From the NCBI RefSeq assembly GCF_000316575.1, contig NC_019682.1, positions 1,302,001 to 1,366,000 on the forward strand: a stretch of DNA of 64,000 nucleotides, written 5' to 3'. A program made the translations under genes and the position numbers. Below, one piece after another: positions 1-10,300 of this stretch (position 1 is its first letter; each line of letters opens with the position of its first letter). This DNA is from Calothrix sp. PCC 7507 (GTDB taxonomy: Bacteria; Cyanobacteriota; Cyanobacteriia; Cyanobacteriales; Nostocaceae). The notes beneath the pieces were generated by a model, which did no database searches, was not told the origin of the DNA, and was given only the letters and a program-made list of their open reading frames with translations.

Positions 1-57
1 AATACACCGATTTATGCTTGGTGGGCAGAAACTGATTGTTTGGCGATTTGTCAATAG
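1..57 (+). CDS. C-terminal end of an unidentified protein (partial)
   Basis: Frame 1 is open from the first base to a TAG at 55-57 and encodes 18 residues rich in Trp and acidic residues (…YAWWAETDCLAICQ). The rest lies outside the window. Because a polyamine-transporter binding protein and permease follow on the same strand, this could be the end of the transporter ATPase, but the fragment is too short to recognise. It could also be a chance open frame. Confidence 0.25.
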   Translation, partial: NTPIYAWWAETDCLAICQ

Positions 58-100
58 TCATTTGTCAATAGTCATTTGTCATTGGTCATTTGTTATTGGA
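47..100. repeat. Short tandem heptamer-type repeats (STRR-like)
   Basis: Imperfect tandem copies of TTTGTCA/ATAGTCA occupy this stretch. The same motif in the other orientation (ACAAATG) appears three times at 523-549, overlapping the end of the four-helix-bundle gene and the potD start, and degenerate copies occur at 1662-1705. Such heptamers are typical of heterocystous cyanobacterial genomes. Confidence 0.7.
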
Positions 101-158
101 TGGTGACAAATTAAAAAATCTCAATGACAATTGCAGACGAAGAGTAACAACTGAATAA

Positions 159-533
159 ATGGCAGCAAAGCGTTTTCAAGATTTACAGGTTTATCAACTA
201 TCAGAACGATTAGCAGATGACATTTGGAAAATGGTTGACGGATGGAATTTTTTTGCCAAAGATACGATTGGTAAACAAATTGTCCGTTCAGCAGATAGCA
301 TTGGTGCCAACATAGCAGAAGGACTAGGAAGAGGTAGTTATCAAGAAAATAAACGTTTTGTCAAAATAGCAAGAGGTTCTTTAAATGAAACTCAACATTG
401 GTTAAGACGAGCTTACACTCGTAATCTCTTGACTAATGAGCAAATAGATGCGACTAAAACAATCATTGACGAACTAGCACCCAAATTAAACTCATATTTA
501 AACTCAATCGGTAACATACCAAACGACAAATGA
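159..533 (+). CDS. Four-helix-bundle protein (S23-like family)
   Basis: A 124-residue, all-helical protein. It shows the family pattern: an N-terminal FQDLQVYQLSERLAD segment, a central QIVRSADSIGANIAEG motif, then SYQENKRFVKIARGSLNET. This family was first described from intervening sequences in 23S rRNA genes and is common in cyanobacteria as a stand-alone gene of unknown role. The usual length is 115-130 residues, so the gene is complete. It lies 10 bp before potD, with heptamer repeats bridging the junction, and may be co-transcribed with it. No function in polyamine transport is implied. No membrane segment or signal peptide is visible. Confidence 0.8.
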   Translation: MAAKRFQDLQVYQLSERLADDIWKMVDGWNFFAKDTIGKQIVRSADSIGANIAEGLGRGSYQENKRFVKIARGSLNETQHWLRRAYTRNLLTNEQIDATKTIIDELAPKLNSYLNSIGNIPNDK

Positions 534-543
534 CAAATGACAA

Positions 544-1629
544 ATGACTAACAGAAGAAAAATTTTACAAGGTATAACAGCACTTTCTAGCTTATCTTTG
601 ACCGGCTGTGGTTGGAAGCTTGGTGATGTGCGAGCTAATGCTAAAAGTTCTAGTCAGCGTGACCAAATTTCTCTCTATACTTGGGCACAATATACTGATA
701 AACAATTACTAAAAACTTTTAGCGCCCAAACGGGTATGAAGGTTCTGGCAGATACCTATGATTCTAATGATGTCATGCTGGCTAAATTCCAGGCAGGTGG
801 TGGTGGAACTTACAGCATTATGTACCCATCTGACTATATGGTACAGAAGATGGTGGAGAAAGATTTATTAGCAGAAATAAATCGCGATCGCCTAATTGGC
901 TTAGATAATTTATTGCCTCGGTTCCAAAACCCTAGCTATGACCCCAATAACCGTTACAGTATCCCCTTTAATTGGGGAACAACAGGTTTACTTTACAATT
1001 CTGAAATCATTAAAAATGCCCCAGAAGATTGGGACTATCTGTGGCAAAATCAAACGCAACTGCATAAACGGATGACTTTGCTTAATGATGTCCGGGAAGT
1101 GATGGGTGCAACCTTGCGGATGCTGGGTTATTCATATAACTCAAAAGACGAGAACCAGATTAAACAAGCTTATGAAAAGTTGAAAGTACTCAAACCAGCG
1201 ATCGCGGCTTTTGATACTGATGCTTGGCAAAACCAAATTCTGGCAGGAGATTTAGTCTTAGCAATGTGTTATTCCGCAGATGCTATCCGAGTTAGTAAAG
1301 AAAATCCCCATCTCAAATATGTGATTCCTCGCAGTGGTTCCTCACTGTGGACTGACACTATTATAATTCCTAAAACAGCCCCAAATCTTGATGGAGCTTA
1401 CGCCTGGATTAACTTTATTTTACAACCCGAAGTAGCAGCTCAAGTCAGCCAGCGTTTGAGTGTTGCTACTCCCAATCGTTCTGGATTTGAGCAATTACCA
1501 AAGCAGATCCAAAATAATACAAATTTATTTCCTCCAGAGTCGATTGTAGAAAAATGTGAACGCATTACTCCTCTAGGAAAATTTGAAGATATTTACGAAC
1601 AATATTGGACTAAATTAACTAGTGGTTAG
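544..1629 (+). CDS. potD: Spermidine/putrescine ABC transporter, substrate-binding lipoprotein (PotD-like)
   Basis: A 361-residue extracytoplasmic binding protein. The N-terminus has an RR pair (TNRRKILQG) followed by a short hydrophobic run ending in a lipobox (LSLTGC, Cys22), so it is probably a lipoprotein, possibly Tat-exported. The mature part begins with ISLYTWAQYTD and has GGGGTYSIMYPSDYMV and NWGTTGLLYNSE, as in PotD/PotF-type polyamine-binding proteins. Length is normal for the family. The ATG lies inside an ACAAATG heptamer repeat, so the leader is repeat-derived. The potB permease follows 81 bp downstream. Family assignment is secure; the exact polyamine is inferred. Confidence 0.88.
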   Translation: MTNRRKILQGITALSSLSLTGCGWKLGDVRANAKSSSQRDQISLYTWAQYTDKQLLKTFSAQTGMKVLADTYDSNDVMLAKFQAGGGGTYSIMYPSDYMVQKMVEKDLLAEINRDRLIGLDNLLPRFQNPSYDPNNRYSIPFNWGTTGLLYNSEIIKNAPEDWDYLWQNQTQLHKRMTLLNDVREVMGATLRMLGYSYNSKDENQIKQAYEKLKVLKPAIAAFDTDAWQNQILAGDLVLAMCYSADAIRVSKENPHLKYVIPRSGSSLWTDTIIIPKTAPNLDGAYAWINFILQPEVAAQVSQRLSVATPNRSGFEQLPKQIQNNTNLFPPESIVEKCERITPLGKFEDIYEQYWTKLTSG

Positions 1630-1710
1630 ACAGAATGGGGAGATGAAGGATAAATAACTAATGACTTTTGACCCTTGACTCTTCACTTTTGATTCTTGAC
1701 AAATGACAAA

Positions 1711-2574
1711 ATGCAAAAATCACATCGTTCAAATTTAGATTTTCTCCAACCATTGACATTACTTGCACCATCTGGTGTGTGGTTGCTATTGTTATTGGTA
1801 CTGCCAACACTGATAATTTTTCAGTTGAGCTTCGTACCTAACATTCGTCCGGGAGATATAGTCAATCCTAGTGGATTGCAGAATTACCTGCGGATACTTG
1901 ACCCTATTTATATGCAAGTAATCCAGCGATCGCTGATTTTAGCAGGTCGCACTACCATAATTTGTTTAGTTATGAGCTTCCCTGTGGCCTATTGGATTGC
2001 TCAAATAGCACCGGAAAGGTGGCGAAACTTACTGTTATTAGGTTTTGTATTGCCCTTGTGGACTTCTTCTTTACTGCGTACCTATGCTTGGATTACCATT
2101 CTTCGTCCTACTGGTCTATTAAACAGTTTATTAACTACATTAAACTTACCTACTTTGGAGTTACTAAACCAGGCTCCTGCGGTATTTATTGGTATGAGCT
2201 ATAGTTTACTACCTTACATGATTTTAATTTTGTATGCCTCTCTGGAAAAGTTAGATAAGCGTTTACTAGAAGCAGCATCTGATTTAGGCGCAAGTCCTAT
2301 CCAAGCTTTTTGGAAAGTAACAGTACCGCAAATATTGCCAGGAATTACTGCTGGTTCAATGCTGGTATTCATCACAGGTTTAGGAGATTTTACCAACCCA
2401 GAATTATTAGGTGGTGCTTCTAGTATGACCGCTTCGCGGTTAGTTTATAATCAGTTTCTCGGCGCTACCCAAAATTGGGGATTTGGTTCAGCGTTGAGTA
2501 TGACATTAATTTTGTTTGTTAGTATAGCGATCGCTCTTTTGATTAAGTTTGGTGAAGGCACACCCAAGCGATAA
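1711..2574 (+). CDS. potB: Polyamine ABC transporter permease (PotB-like)
   Basis: Inner-membrane permease of about 287 residues with six predicted hydrophobic segments, the first at LLAPSGVWLLLLLVLPTLII. The cytoplasmic EAA loop is visible (LLEAASDLGASPIQAFWKVTVPQILPG). I chose the ATG at 1711; the frame could also open at a TTG at 1696, but that lies in heptamer-repeat sequence. It should pair with PotD to import spermidine/putrescine. The second permease (PotC) and the ATPase (PotA) are not downstream; they may lie upstream of the window or elsewhere. Confidence 0.85.
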   Translation: MQKSHRSNLDFLQPLTLLAPSGVWLLLLLVLPTLIIFQLSFVPNIRPGDIVNPSGLQNYLRILDPIYMQVIQRSLILAGRTTIICLVMSFPVAYWIAQIAPERWRNLLLLGFVLPLWTSSLLRTYAWITILRPTGLLNSLLTTLNLPTLELLNQAPAVFIGMSYSLLPYMILILYASLEKLDKRLLEAASDLGASPIQAFWKVTVPQILPGITAGSMLVFITGLGDFTNPELLGGASSMTASRLVYNQFLGATQNWGFGSALSMTLILFVSIAIALLIKFGEGTPKR

Positions 2575-2635
2575 ATTCCTATCCTGCTTGGATTTGGGCG
2601 TGTTAGAATCTCCTACAAAACACAGTGAATCACCA

Positions 2636-3116
2636 ATGAAGGCGATCGAAGTTACCGGCAAAATTGATACTCAGGGAAACCTAGTAGTCTGTCAGGGTTG
2701 AAATGAGGGACTGTAGTGTGAGCGTCTCGCTCACGCGGGCTTTTCGGCCCGCACTACCAAAAACCCCTCAAAACAAAATTGACAAACCACTAGTACAGTG
2801 CGGCGGAAATAAGCAGACCATTCTCAATCGCTAAAAAGCTTACTCCATATTACTTTTGACTTTTGACTTTTGACTTTTGACTTTTGACTTCCGCCTTGCG
2901 GTACTAGTTCTAGATGAACCGATTCAAGGAACAACTTATCCTCATCAGGTACGGGTGATTGTGTTGGTTCCAGAACCAGCAGAAATAGAAGAAATTGACC
3001 CTGATGATACACCTGTTGAGGAGATTAAAGCCAGCTTAAGGAGAGCCTTGCAGCAAGCGAAAACGTGTCAACGTCTCCCATTATCACAAATGTGGGAGGG
3101 AATTGATGCCGAATGA
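2636..3116 (+). pseudogene. RelN-type antitoxin gene, split by a repeat insertion
   Basis: The 5' part (2636-2688) encodes MKAIEVTGKIDTQGNLV, the conserved start of a common cyanobacterial antitoxin family. Translation then runs into foreign sequence and a stop at 2699. The 3' part resumes at about 2909 with VLDEPIQG and continues through VRVIVLVPEPAEIEEID to a stop at 3116. Removing 2689-2908 would rejoin the frame as GNLVVLDEP. An ATG at 3107 overlaps the antitoxin end and opens only a 16-codon frame (MPNEQSSVIIDF…), which could be the start of a truncated toxin. The gene is very likely inactive. Confidence 0.75.
2689..2908. mobile_element. Small non-autonomous repeat element inserted in the antitoxin gene
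   Basis: A 220-bp insertion bounded by TAGT on both sides (2685-2688 and 2905-2908), consistent with a 4-bp target duplication. It contains the hairpin CGCGGGC-TTTTCG-GCCCGC followed by ACTACCAAAAACCCCTC. About 70 bp of it (2724-2793) recurs in reverse orientation at 56434-56503. Five tandem ACTTTTG heptamers fill 2851-2890. No ORF of its own. Confidence 0.6.
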
Positions 3117-3141
3117 ACAGTCATCAGTAATAATTGATTTT

Positions 3142-3372
3142 CCCTCCCCTTTATAAGGCAGGGCTGTTTCATTCCCCATAACAGGTAAAATTGCAAGGGT
3201 TAACGAGATGAAAATTTAGGGTAAGTACACAATTTTGACGATAATTTTTGCGTCTTCAGTCCCTAGATCGTGTTCTTTTTCTTTGCGCCTTTGCGCCTTT
3301 GCGTGAGATTATCCTCTTGACAAATCCCCAACACGAGCGGATGAATCAGCCCTGCCTTTATAAGGGGAGGGT
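3142..3372. mobile_element. MITE-like element with inverted ends (copy 1)
   Basis: The left end (3142-3176) and right end (3340-3372) are imperfect inverted repeats of about 33 bp sharing AAGGCAGGGCTG-TTCAT. The interior encodes nothing recognisable. A second element with the same ends (AAGGCAGGGCTGTTTC) lies at 62480-62720. It directly follows the broken antitoxin and probably removed the partner toxin. At 3406-3428 there is a further lone inverted-repeat end (TTTTCAAACATCCTCT) of a different family, matching the ends of the element at 7101-7313. Confidence 0.65.
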
Positions 3373-3447
3373 TAGGGAGGGGTAAAAAATATTTGATACA
3401 TCAATCATGACTTTTCAAACATCCTCTGATAGCCGCCTGCTGACTTT

Positions 3448-6400
3448 CTAGTTCATATTAATTAAATTCCCAACTGTAGAAAGGAACTTATCCTCTAAAT
3501 AAGGCTTAGTTAAATAAGCAGTTGCACCCAAAGATTGTGCAAGCAGACGATGTTTTTCTGCACTGCGAGAAGTGAGAATGACTACAGGTAACTTGGCAAA
3601 ATTTGGATTTTGGCGGATATTAGACAAAAGTTCAAATCCATTCATCCGCGGCATTTCTAGATCAGAAATTACAACTTGAATTTCAGGATGTAATTGCAAT
3701 TGTTCTAAAGCTTCTACACCATTTTGTGCCTGTAATACTTGATAGCTAGATTTTTGGAGAGTCAAAGATATAGTTTGACGAAGACTAATTGCATCATCTA
3801 CTATCAAAACCACTTTTGGTGATTTGTTTTTTGATGGGAGCAATTGACTTGATTGCGTTTGTGTAGTACTTGTGGGAGCAGATGGAGCTAGTAACGGCAA
3901 AGGGTTCAAATCTAAATTTGGCAGCGGTAGAGCTTGTTGATTTGCCGAATACTCTCTTGATGTCCCCATAGTTTCTAGTACAGCTTGCATCTCTTGAGAC
4001 TCTACTAGTAGAGATGCATCAATCACTAAAATGAGCGTACCATTGGCTAAACTGCTACAACCATAAATATATTTTGGGGGCGCAATCCCATTTCCTAAAG
4101 GTCTAATTACGAGTTCTTGCTCACCAATAATTTGGTCAACTTCTAACCCAAAAATTTCTTGATTTCGACGTAGCAAAATTACAGGATTATTGGTGATTCC
4201 TAAATCAGAAATGTTTACTATATTTTGTAAATTAGTAGCACCACTAAATGAGCTATTGTAATACAACAATTCTGAAAGTTGACGCAGGACTATCATACTT
4301 TCAGCTGCGTCTGTCTGCCAATGTAAAACTTTTTTGTTTTCAAATTCCTTGACTTGCTGAGTGCTAGGAATGAGAATTCTTTCGATGCTGTCTAAAAGCA
4401 AGGCATAAACGACACCACCCGCTTGAACTAGCATTAATTTATCAGTGGTCATAGAAAAAGGTATTTTAAGTAAAAATGTTGTTCCTTGCTTGGGCGAAGA
4501 TTGCACGGAGATAGAACCGTCGAGTGCTTGTAACTGAGAACGCACAATATCTAAGCCCATACCGCGCCCAGAAATTTCACTCACTTGACTAGCGGTGGAA
4601 AATCTAGCTGAAAACATCAGATCTAAAAGTTCAGATTCTGTCGAGTGAGAAGAATAGCCCCTAGCCTCATCGTTAGCAGGTATGAGATTAAGTTCAATTG
4701 CTTTGGCGCGAATTCTCTCGAAATCTAGTCCCTGACCATCATCCCGGACTTCAATAATAGTTTGACTACCCTGATGATAAGCACAAATTTCGATTAAACC
4801 TTGTTCTGATTTGCCAAGTTCCCGGCGTACTTGTGGCGGTTCAATACCGTGGTCAAAAGCATTACGTACTAAGTGTAATAAGGGTTCGTAGAGTTTTTCA
4901 GCGATCGCTTTATCTACTAGTACTTCTGTACCAATAAGTTTTAGTTCTACATGTTTAGCATAAATATTCCCTAGATTTGTTACCATCTGGGAGAAGCGAT
5001 TAAGGATATTTCCTAAAGGTAACATCCGTGCTTCTACTAAATTATCTATGATATTAAGAATCAATTTCTGTTTTTTCTCAGAAATTTGAGTCGCTTGTGT
5101 TAGAAGTAAATCAAGAGATTCTGTAGTTTCTTGTAGTTGTAGTGTCTCTTCTATCGCTTCATGCAAAGTCATATGGAATTCTGTATAGACATCCATTTCT
5201 AAAGCATCAAATTTCACAGCATCAAATTTTTGTGTGTTTGGTGATGCAATATTCTGTATTTGTAGTGGTAAATCACCTAACTTATTTAAAGTTGTTTGAT
5301 TCCTGCTGATTTGTTGTGTTAGTTGCTCAATTATTTCCTTAATTTGTTCATCGTGTAAAGTCCGGCGCTTTTGGTAAATTAGCAATTCTCCTGATAAGTA
5401 ATTAAGACGTTGTAGTCCCTCTATATCTACTCGAACAAAGGAAGATTGGCGAGACTTTTTGGTTGGAGAATCTAAGGTTTTTTGTTCTATTTGCTGATTA
5501 ATTTGCCCTACTGAAATAGTCATTGAAGTCATGACTGTTGATGCTTGCTCACTGATAATTAATGATTCGATATCATTAACAAAATCCTCAGTTTCACCTT
5601 CTTTTATAGTATGTATGCTCCCAACTCCATCATCAGAGATGAGGCTAGGATTCCCACCCCAAATTACCTGTAGTAAACCATCGCTATTTTGACGAGATTT
5701 ATCAAGAGATATTTCTTGAAAAACCAGTAGATTTTGTAACTTAGGATTGTCAATCCAATTTTTCTCTTGGCTAGTGACAGGAGGAGATTTCTTATATTCT
5801 TTTGCTAGTTTAATGATGCTGTTTTGTAGTTCTTTAATTACTAGAATGCCATCGTCATTTTTCTCGGTTGAATAACGAAATTTAACAATAGTTAGTATAA
5901 TTGTCAGGACTATGCCTTGGCGATAAATACAAAAGCTCTGACTATCTGTAGGCTCTTGGATAAAATCTAGAAATTTCATCAACCAATTTTCAATATAATT
6001 GATTGGATTCTCTCCTGGTGAGGAAATAAGTAGAGCTAAATTTAGCTCTGACTTAGGTTTTTGCATCTGGTGATTAAACCATCCAAAAATATATCGAATT
6101 ACTTTCAGGTAAAACTTAGCTTTCGCTGGCTTTAGAGGCTGATTTTTAGTATTGCCAGTTGTAGTTAAAAACTTATATAGTCCCTTGATTTCAGATAATA
6201 ATAATGTATTATCAAAGTTTTTGTTTGATGATTGGGGGTCATCTAAAACGTCATTTTTGCTGACAATTGATAATACTTTTAGATCTTGAGAAGGCTCTCC
6301 ACCAGAGATGCGATCGCCTGAGAGTACTGCTGCTTTTGCTTGCTGCAAATTAGCAAGCGCAACTTCACCAATATGTTTTACCTGACTAGGATTAGCCGTC

Positions 6401-7047
6401 AATGCAGCCAAAATTGTTTGGGCGATCGCCCCAAACCCAGGTAAATTTAAAGATTCTGCTAAACCAATAAATACCTCAGCTTGAGAGCTTAATAAATTAA
6501 ATAATTCGGTATTATCTAGTGGATTATTAATGGCTGCAGCAATACTGTCTATACGTTGCTGAACTCCAACTTCAAAGATAGACTGGACTATATCAAATCC
6601 TAATTCCTCAGAAGTGGGTATATGAGCCTCAGTACCAAAAGCATCACCCAGTTTTTCTTGTAATTGTGCAAATACTGAAGTAGAGCGCAGGATAATTTCT
6701 TGACCATTAATATTACTACCGGTAAGTTCTGCAGTTATTGCTAGCCGCAGACACTCATAAGCTTGTAATATTAGCGTTTGTAATTCATCATCAATGACTA
6801 CATCCGGGTTGTATAAAGATTTGAATACATCTTCTAGAGAATGAGCGAGTGTATTAATTGCTTCTAGTCCAACGTTAGAGGCTCCTCCTTTTAGTGTGTG
6901 AGTTGCTCTCATTAAGTTATGCACTTTAGCAATGCTAAAGCCTGACGATAAGCTAAACAATTCTTTCTCGATTGTTTCTAATAACTCTGGAGCTTCAGCT
7001 AGGAAATAGATATAACCTTGCTGACGAATTTCATCATCTATATTCAT
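3448..7047 (-). CDS. pixL: CheA-type hybrid histidine kinase with receiver (PixL-like)
   Basis: 1199-residue cytoplasmic signalling kinase, last gene of the phototaxis operon. In order: an N-terminal Hpt domain with phospho-acceptor His50 in ATHTLKGGAS; a long linker of low similarity (about 130-540); a dimerisation region; an HATPase domain with N box (HLVRNAFDHG), G1 (DDGQGLD) and G2 (GRGMGLDIV); a CheW-like domain (about 890-1030); and a C-terminal receiver with Asp1129 in VVISDLEMP and Lys in YLTKPY. This Hpt-ATPase-CheW-REC layout is that of PixL/PtxE kinases. It would receive signals from the GAF receptor through the CheW protein and phosphorylate the operon's receivers to control type IV pili. 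Confidence 0.9.
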   Translation of the reverse strand: MNIDDEIRQQGYIYFLAEAPELLETIEKELFSLSSGFSIAKVHNLMRATHTLKGGASNVGLEAINTLAHSLEDVFKSLYNPDVVIDDELQTLILQAYECLRLAITAELTGSNINGQEIILRSTSVFAQLQEKLGDAFGTEAHIPTSEELGFDIVQSIFEVGVQQRIDSIAAAINNPLDNTELFNLLSSQAEVFIGLAESLNLPGFGAIAQTILAALTANPSQVKHIGEVALANLQQAKAAVLSGDRISGGEPSQDLKVLSIVSKNDVLDDPQSSNKNFDNTLLLSEIKGLYKFLTTTGNTKNQPLKPAKAKFYLKVIRYIFGWFNHQMQKPKSELNLALLISSPGENPINYIENWLMKFLDFIQEPTDSQSFCIYRQGIVLTIILTIVKFRYSTEKNDDGILVIKELQNSIIKLAKEYKKSPPVTSQEKNWIDNPKLQNLLVFQEISLDKSRQNSDGLLQVIWGGNPSLISDDGVGSIHTIKEGETEDFVNDIESLIISEQASTVMTSMTISVGQINQQIEQKTLDSPTKKSRQSSFVRVDIEGLQRLNYLSGELLIYQKRRTLHDEQIKEIIEQLTQQISRNQTTLNKLGDLPLQIQNIASPNTQKFDAVKFDALEMDVYTEFHMTLHEAIEETLQLQETTESLDLLLTQATQISEKKQKLILNIIDNLVEARMLPLGNILNRFSQMVTNLGNIYAKHVELKLIGTEVLVDKAIAEKLYEPLLHLVRNAFDHGIEPPQVRRELGKSEQGLIEICAYHQGSQTIIEVRDDGQGLDFERIRAKAIELNLIPANDEARGYSSHSTESELLDLMFSARFSTASQVSEISGRGMGLDIVRSQLQALDGSISVQSSPKQGTTFLLKIPFSMTTDKLMLVQAGGVVYALLLDSIERILIPSTQQVKEFENKKVLHWQTDAAESMIVLRQLSELLYYNSSFSGATNLQNIVNISDLGITNNPVILLRRNQEIFGLEVDQIIGEQELVIRPLGNGIAPPKYIYGCSSLANGTLILVIDASLLVESQEMQAVLETMGTSREYSANQQALPLPNLDLNPLPLLAPSAPTSTTQTQSSQLLPSKNKSPKVVLIVDDAISLRQTISLTLQKSSYQVLQAQNGVEALEQLQLHPEIQVVISDLEMPRMNGFELLSNIRQNPNFAKLPVVILTSRSAEKHRLLAQSLGATAYLTKPYLEDKFLSTVGNLINMN

Positions 7048-7100
7048 ACCATTTATGGAGATTTATGTGTTCTAGTGTACGCAGTTGATAATGGCTACTT

Positions 7101-7313
7101 AGAGAATGTTTGAAAAGTCAGGGAAGGTATAACTTGTCATTTTGTACCGCAAGCAGAACCCGCAGGCTAGAATCAAAGGTTTGCGGGGCATATTGAGATG
7201 TTACCCTGCGGTTCGGCTAACGCCTACATTCCGCTACGCTGTATATCCCTACGGGGAAACAAGCTACAACATGACATAGAAAGACGCTTTTCAAACAACC
7301 TCTAGGAGGGCAG
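7101..7313. mobile_element. MITE-like element between pixL and pixJ
   Basis: AGAGAATGTTTGAAAAG at 7101 is mirrored by CTTTTCAAACAACCTCT ending at 7313. The interior has GC-rich hairpins (…CCGCTACGCTG…, CCCTACGGGG) common in dispersed cyanobacterial repeats and no ORF. The ends match the lone end at 3406-3428. It fills most of the 321-bp pixJ-pixL gap and could attenuate transcription into pixL. Confidence 0.6.
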
Positions 7314-7368
7314 GTGATTAGCCTGCCAATTAAAAGTTCTCCCTTGTAGCTTTACAGATCAATCACCA

Positions 7369-10300
7369 TCAGTTGACCTTGAACCTACTTGCAGTTACTA
7401 ATAGTTCTTGTGCCATGATTGATAACTGTTGGAAAACCTCGCTAATTTCTTGAGATTCACCAACAGTCTTATGAGAAATTTCTGCTACATCTTTCATGCT
7501 TGTAGTGACAGTTACAGATTGCACCATTTGCGTTTGGGTTGCTGCAGTAATCTGTTGGATTAGCTGACTAATTTCAGCAGTAGCGGTAACAATTGCATTC
7601 AAATTTTGCCGCGCATCACTCACCAGATTTGTGCCTTCTACCACCTGCTGAATTCCTGTTTCCATCGCTACTGCTACTTCACTAGTTTCAGCTTGAATCT
7701 CTTGGACTAATTTTTCAATTTCGATAGTTGCTGCGGCTGATTGGCGAGACAAAGAACGGACTTCATCTGCAACCACTGCGAAGCCTTTGCCATATTCACC
7801 AGCGCGAGTTGCTTCGATGGCTGCGTTTAATGCTAAAACGTTTGTTTGTGTAGCAAAATTACCAATCAAATTTACTACTTTGGAGATTTTTTGCGAGGAT
7901 TCACTGAGGCGTTTAATCTTTTTACTAGTTTGGGCGACAGTTTCCCGAATCGCTTGAATTGCTTTTACAGTTAGGTTCATCGCCGCATCACCAGACTCGA
8001 CAGTTTGGTTGGCTTGTTGGACTGCGACTTGTACCAACTCGGCGTTAGTCACCACAGCTTGTGTGGAGTCTACCATCTGTTGAATTTCGCCTAAAGCGGT
8101 GGTGACTTCTTCTGACTGTTCTTGTGCGAGGTTTGTCAACCCTGTTAGTGAAGCATTGCTGGTAGTGGAGGTTTGGGCGACTTGTTGGGCTGCTGTCTGC
8201 ACCTGGATGACAATTTTTCGGAGTGATTGCAGGGTGTTATTATATGCGTCAGCGATCGTACCTAGTTCATCTTCTGTGATTGGTACACGTACTGTGAGGT
8301 CGCCATTGAGAGCGGGTCTAAGGGCTGTCAATAGTTGAATTGATCGTTGTTGCAATGACTCTTTAGCTGCCTTTTCTCGCGCCGCTGCTTCTGCTAATTG
8401 ATTTGATTGTGCTTGTAATTTTTGCAAATATTCAGTCTGTTGTAATGCTAACCCCAACTGATCGCCAATGCGTGTTAACAAACTTACTTGTGATTCTTCC
8501 CAATCACGAGAACTAGAATTTTGATAAGCTGCTAATAAGCCCCATAATTTTTCCCCAGAAAAAACAGGTACAATTACATAAGCTTTGGCTTCAAACTGCT
8601 CTAAAACTTCAATATGGCAGGGAGCAAGACCTACCTGATAGATATCATTGACCACAAAGCTTTCACCTTTGGCATATCGACCGCCTTGAGTTTCTTGTAA
8701 GTGGGTATCTTCCCAAACGGTTTTGATATCAGTCCCCACTAGTTTTATCCAGATATGACCCACTGACTCAGCGACAAATTCACCACCCCAATCAGGATTA
8801 AAGCGATAAACAGCTACGCGATCGCATCGCAATAATTGTCGGACTTCTTGAGTTGTAGTTTTGAAGATTTCTTCTACATCTAAAGATTGTCGGATGCGGT
8901 TAACTATCTTTGTGAAGGCTTTTTCTTGTTCAGCTATCTGAACTAGGTTTTCCGATTTTAATTTTACTTGTTCTATATATTCTATCTGTGACTTTGCTAG
9001 GGTAAATTGTAAGCCAATCTGAGTTAGAAAGTTAACTTCCCAGCTTTGCCATTCACGAGAGCCAGAATTTTGGTAAGCTGCGAGTAAGCCCCATAGTTGT
9101 TCTCCAAAAAATATAGGCACAATTACATAAGCTTTAGCTTCAAACTGCTCTAAAATCTCAATGTGGCAAGGAGCAAGACCTATTGTATAAATGTCATTGA
9201 CGATAAAGTTTTCTCCTCTAACATACCTCCCTCCCTGAGTTTCTTGTAAGTAGGTGTCATCCAAAACAGTTTTAATATCAGGACCGACTAATTTTGTCCA
9301 AATATTACCTACAGATTCAGCAATAAACTCACCACCCCAGTCTGGGTTGAAGCGATAAACTGCTACGCGATCGCATCGCAATAATTGTCGGACTTCTTGA
9401 GTTGTGGTTTTAAAGACACTTTCCATGTCTGATGATTGGCGGATGCGGTTAATTGTCTTAGTTAAAGATTTCTCTTTTTCCGCTATATACACCAATTCTT
9501 CTGACTTTAACCGCAGTTGTTCCAGGTATTCTGCTTGGGAGAGTGCTACACCAAATTGCAAGCCAATCTCAGCTAAAAAGCTAACTTCCCAATTTTGCCA
9601 TTTACGAGTCTCTGAATTTTGATAGGCTGCTAATAGACCCCACAATTTTTCTCCAAAAAATATAGGCACAATTACATAAGCTTTAGCTTCAAACTGCTCT
9701 AAAATATCAATATGGCAGTTAGCAAGACCGACTTTATAAATATCATCTACTACAAAGTTCTCATGATGACGATAACGTCCTCCTTGAGTTTCTTGTAGGT
9801 GAGTGTCTTCCCAAACAGTTTTAATCCCAGGTCCTACTAATTTTACCCAAGTATTACCTACAGACTCAGCGACAAATTCACCACCCCAATTGGAATTGAA
9901 GCGATAAACACCGACGCGATCGCATTTGAGTAATTGGCGTACCTCTTGAGTCGTTGTTTGAAATACTTTATCTACATCTGATAGCTTAAGAATCTTATCG
10001 ACAACTTTAGCTACTGCTTTTTTGGCTAATGTCCGCTGTTGTAGTTCTGCTTGAAATTCAAAACTCTGTAATCTATAGGTTAATTCTCCTGTAATTTGAG
10101 ATAGTAAAGTAATTTCTCCTTCCTGCCATTTTCGTACTGAAGCGCAATTATTTACTACTAATAAACCCCAGATTTTATCTTCTACTAAAATCGGTACACT
10201 CAAGCTAGCTTTGACTTGAAATTTTTCTAATAGTTGTTTTTGATAGGGAGTGAGTTGTATCTGATTGATATCATCAATTACTACAGAATCTAAATAGTCT

